A stretch of 64,000 nt of DNA from an uncultured Clostridia bacterium (GTDB taxonomy: Bacteria; Bacillota; Clostridia; Christensenellales; CAG-138): assembly GCA_947168855.1 (NCBI GenBank), contig CAMVNO010000004.1, positions 1 to 64,000 of the forward strand. The letters are read 5' to 3'. The position numbers and the translations under genes are program-made. This document shows, one piece after another, positions 63,379 to 64,000 of the stretch (within the stretch, counting starts at the first letter, position 1; every line of letters begins with the position of its first letter). The notes under the pieces are model-generated. The model had not been told where the DNA came from. It ran no database searches and saw nothing but the letters and a program-made list of their open reading frames with translations.

Positions 63379-64000
63379 AGCGCCTCCAATGCATGTATTG
63401 CCCCGTTGAGCGCGTCATACAGCCGTTTGAGATGGATCCCGTCGATCAGACGGTGATTGACCTGCACGGTGTAGGAAAGCGTTTTTCTGCCCGTCTCATT
63501 CGTATCGAAGCGCCCCCACAGGATGCGGGGCGTGCTGTCCGTGCTGTCGAGCGGAAACTCCTGCGCGATGTGCGTGTAGTCGATCCACGGCAGCGACGAG
63601 ATGTACACGTTGTGCCCGGCTTCATCCGCTTCGGCGGTCGGGACGGGGGACGGGTTTGCTTCCTCCGCCGCCTTCATCCGTGCCGCAAACGCGACCGGAT
63701 CCTCGCCGTCGATCCACGGGATCCCGCAGATGCCAAACAGCTCGCCGTCCCACGGATAGGTATAGGACGGATCGCGGTGATCGAGGAGCCATACCTCGTC
63801 GCCGCGCAGTTCATATCGGAACGCCTCGACGCCGTTGACCGCCTGCATCGTCGCCCAGATCATCACCGCATAGAACGAAACGCCGCGCCGCTTTGCAAAC
63901 GACGCCGCTTCGGTAACGTCCAGCCGCCAGCTGATGCTGTAAAAGGGCACCTCGAGCCGCGCGAACAGCCGGTCATGCGCGTCCCGGTTCCAGGTATTGC
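63375..64000 (-). CDS. Chloramphenicol acetyltransferase-like (CAT family) protein, N-terminus beyond window
   Basis: Frame stays open past the ORF-track start (63950): ...NTWNRDAHDRLFARLEVPFYSISWRLDVTEAASFAKRRGVSFYAVMIWATMQAVNG; VQVNHRLIDGIHLKRLYDALN. Confidence 0.88.
   Translation of the reverse strand, partial: NTWNRDAHDRLFARLEVPFYSISWRLDVTEAASFAKRRGVSFYAVMIWATMQAVNGVEAFRYELRGDEVWLLDHRDPSYTYPWDGELFGICGIPWIDGEDPVAFAARMKAAEEANPSPVPTAEADEAGHNVYISSLPWIDYTHIAQEFPLDSTDSTPRILWGRFDTNETGRKTLSYTVQVNHRLIDGIHLKRLYDALNGAIHALEAL

Overview
This 64 kb high-GC window looks like chromosome from a spore-forming clostridial Firmicute. I infer this from Spo0A, a SpoIIQ-like M23 protein, HrcA/CIRCE logic, DUF1846 and a GlgC/GlgD-type glycogen operon; no database search was run. 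The left edge is a truncated giant YDG/MBG-repeat surface protein on the minus strand (>3,700 codons, no stop in the window, absent from the supplied ORF track). Next come parB-parA with a perfect parS, a glgB-C-D-A operon, two M23 proteins, lgt, an InlB-repeat surface protein with a divergent XRE regulator, leuS, a secreted Pro-rich protein overlapping an MscS channel, an LRR giant, a run of four XRE regulators, CIRCE-controlled hsp20, spo0A, a DnaA-box cluster, a secreted caspase-like protease, asnS, a heterodimeric ABC exporter pair, pepF, pckA, a GH3 lipoprotein, a DUF1846 protein, an L,D-transpeptidase lipoprotein and a truncated CAT-family acyltransferase. The most interesting non-coding signal is a ~265-bp multi-hairpin intergenic element. 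It has two full copies (42857-43121 and 55691-55959) and one remnant (about 22999-23045). Short GC palindromes alternate with ATGAATTG/CAATTCATG spacers, module order is conserved, and stems show compensatory changes. Relative to transcription, all copies sit 3' of a gene in the same orientation. A second dispersed repeat family (CTGTCATTCTGAG...) is also present. Coordinates were read by hand; start codons were adjusted from the ORF track where a better SD/ATG was visible.
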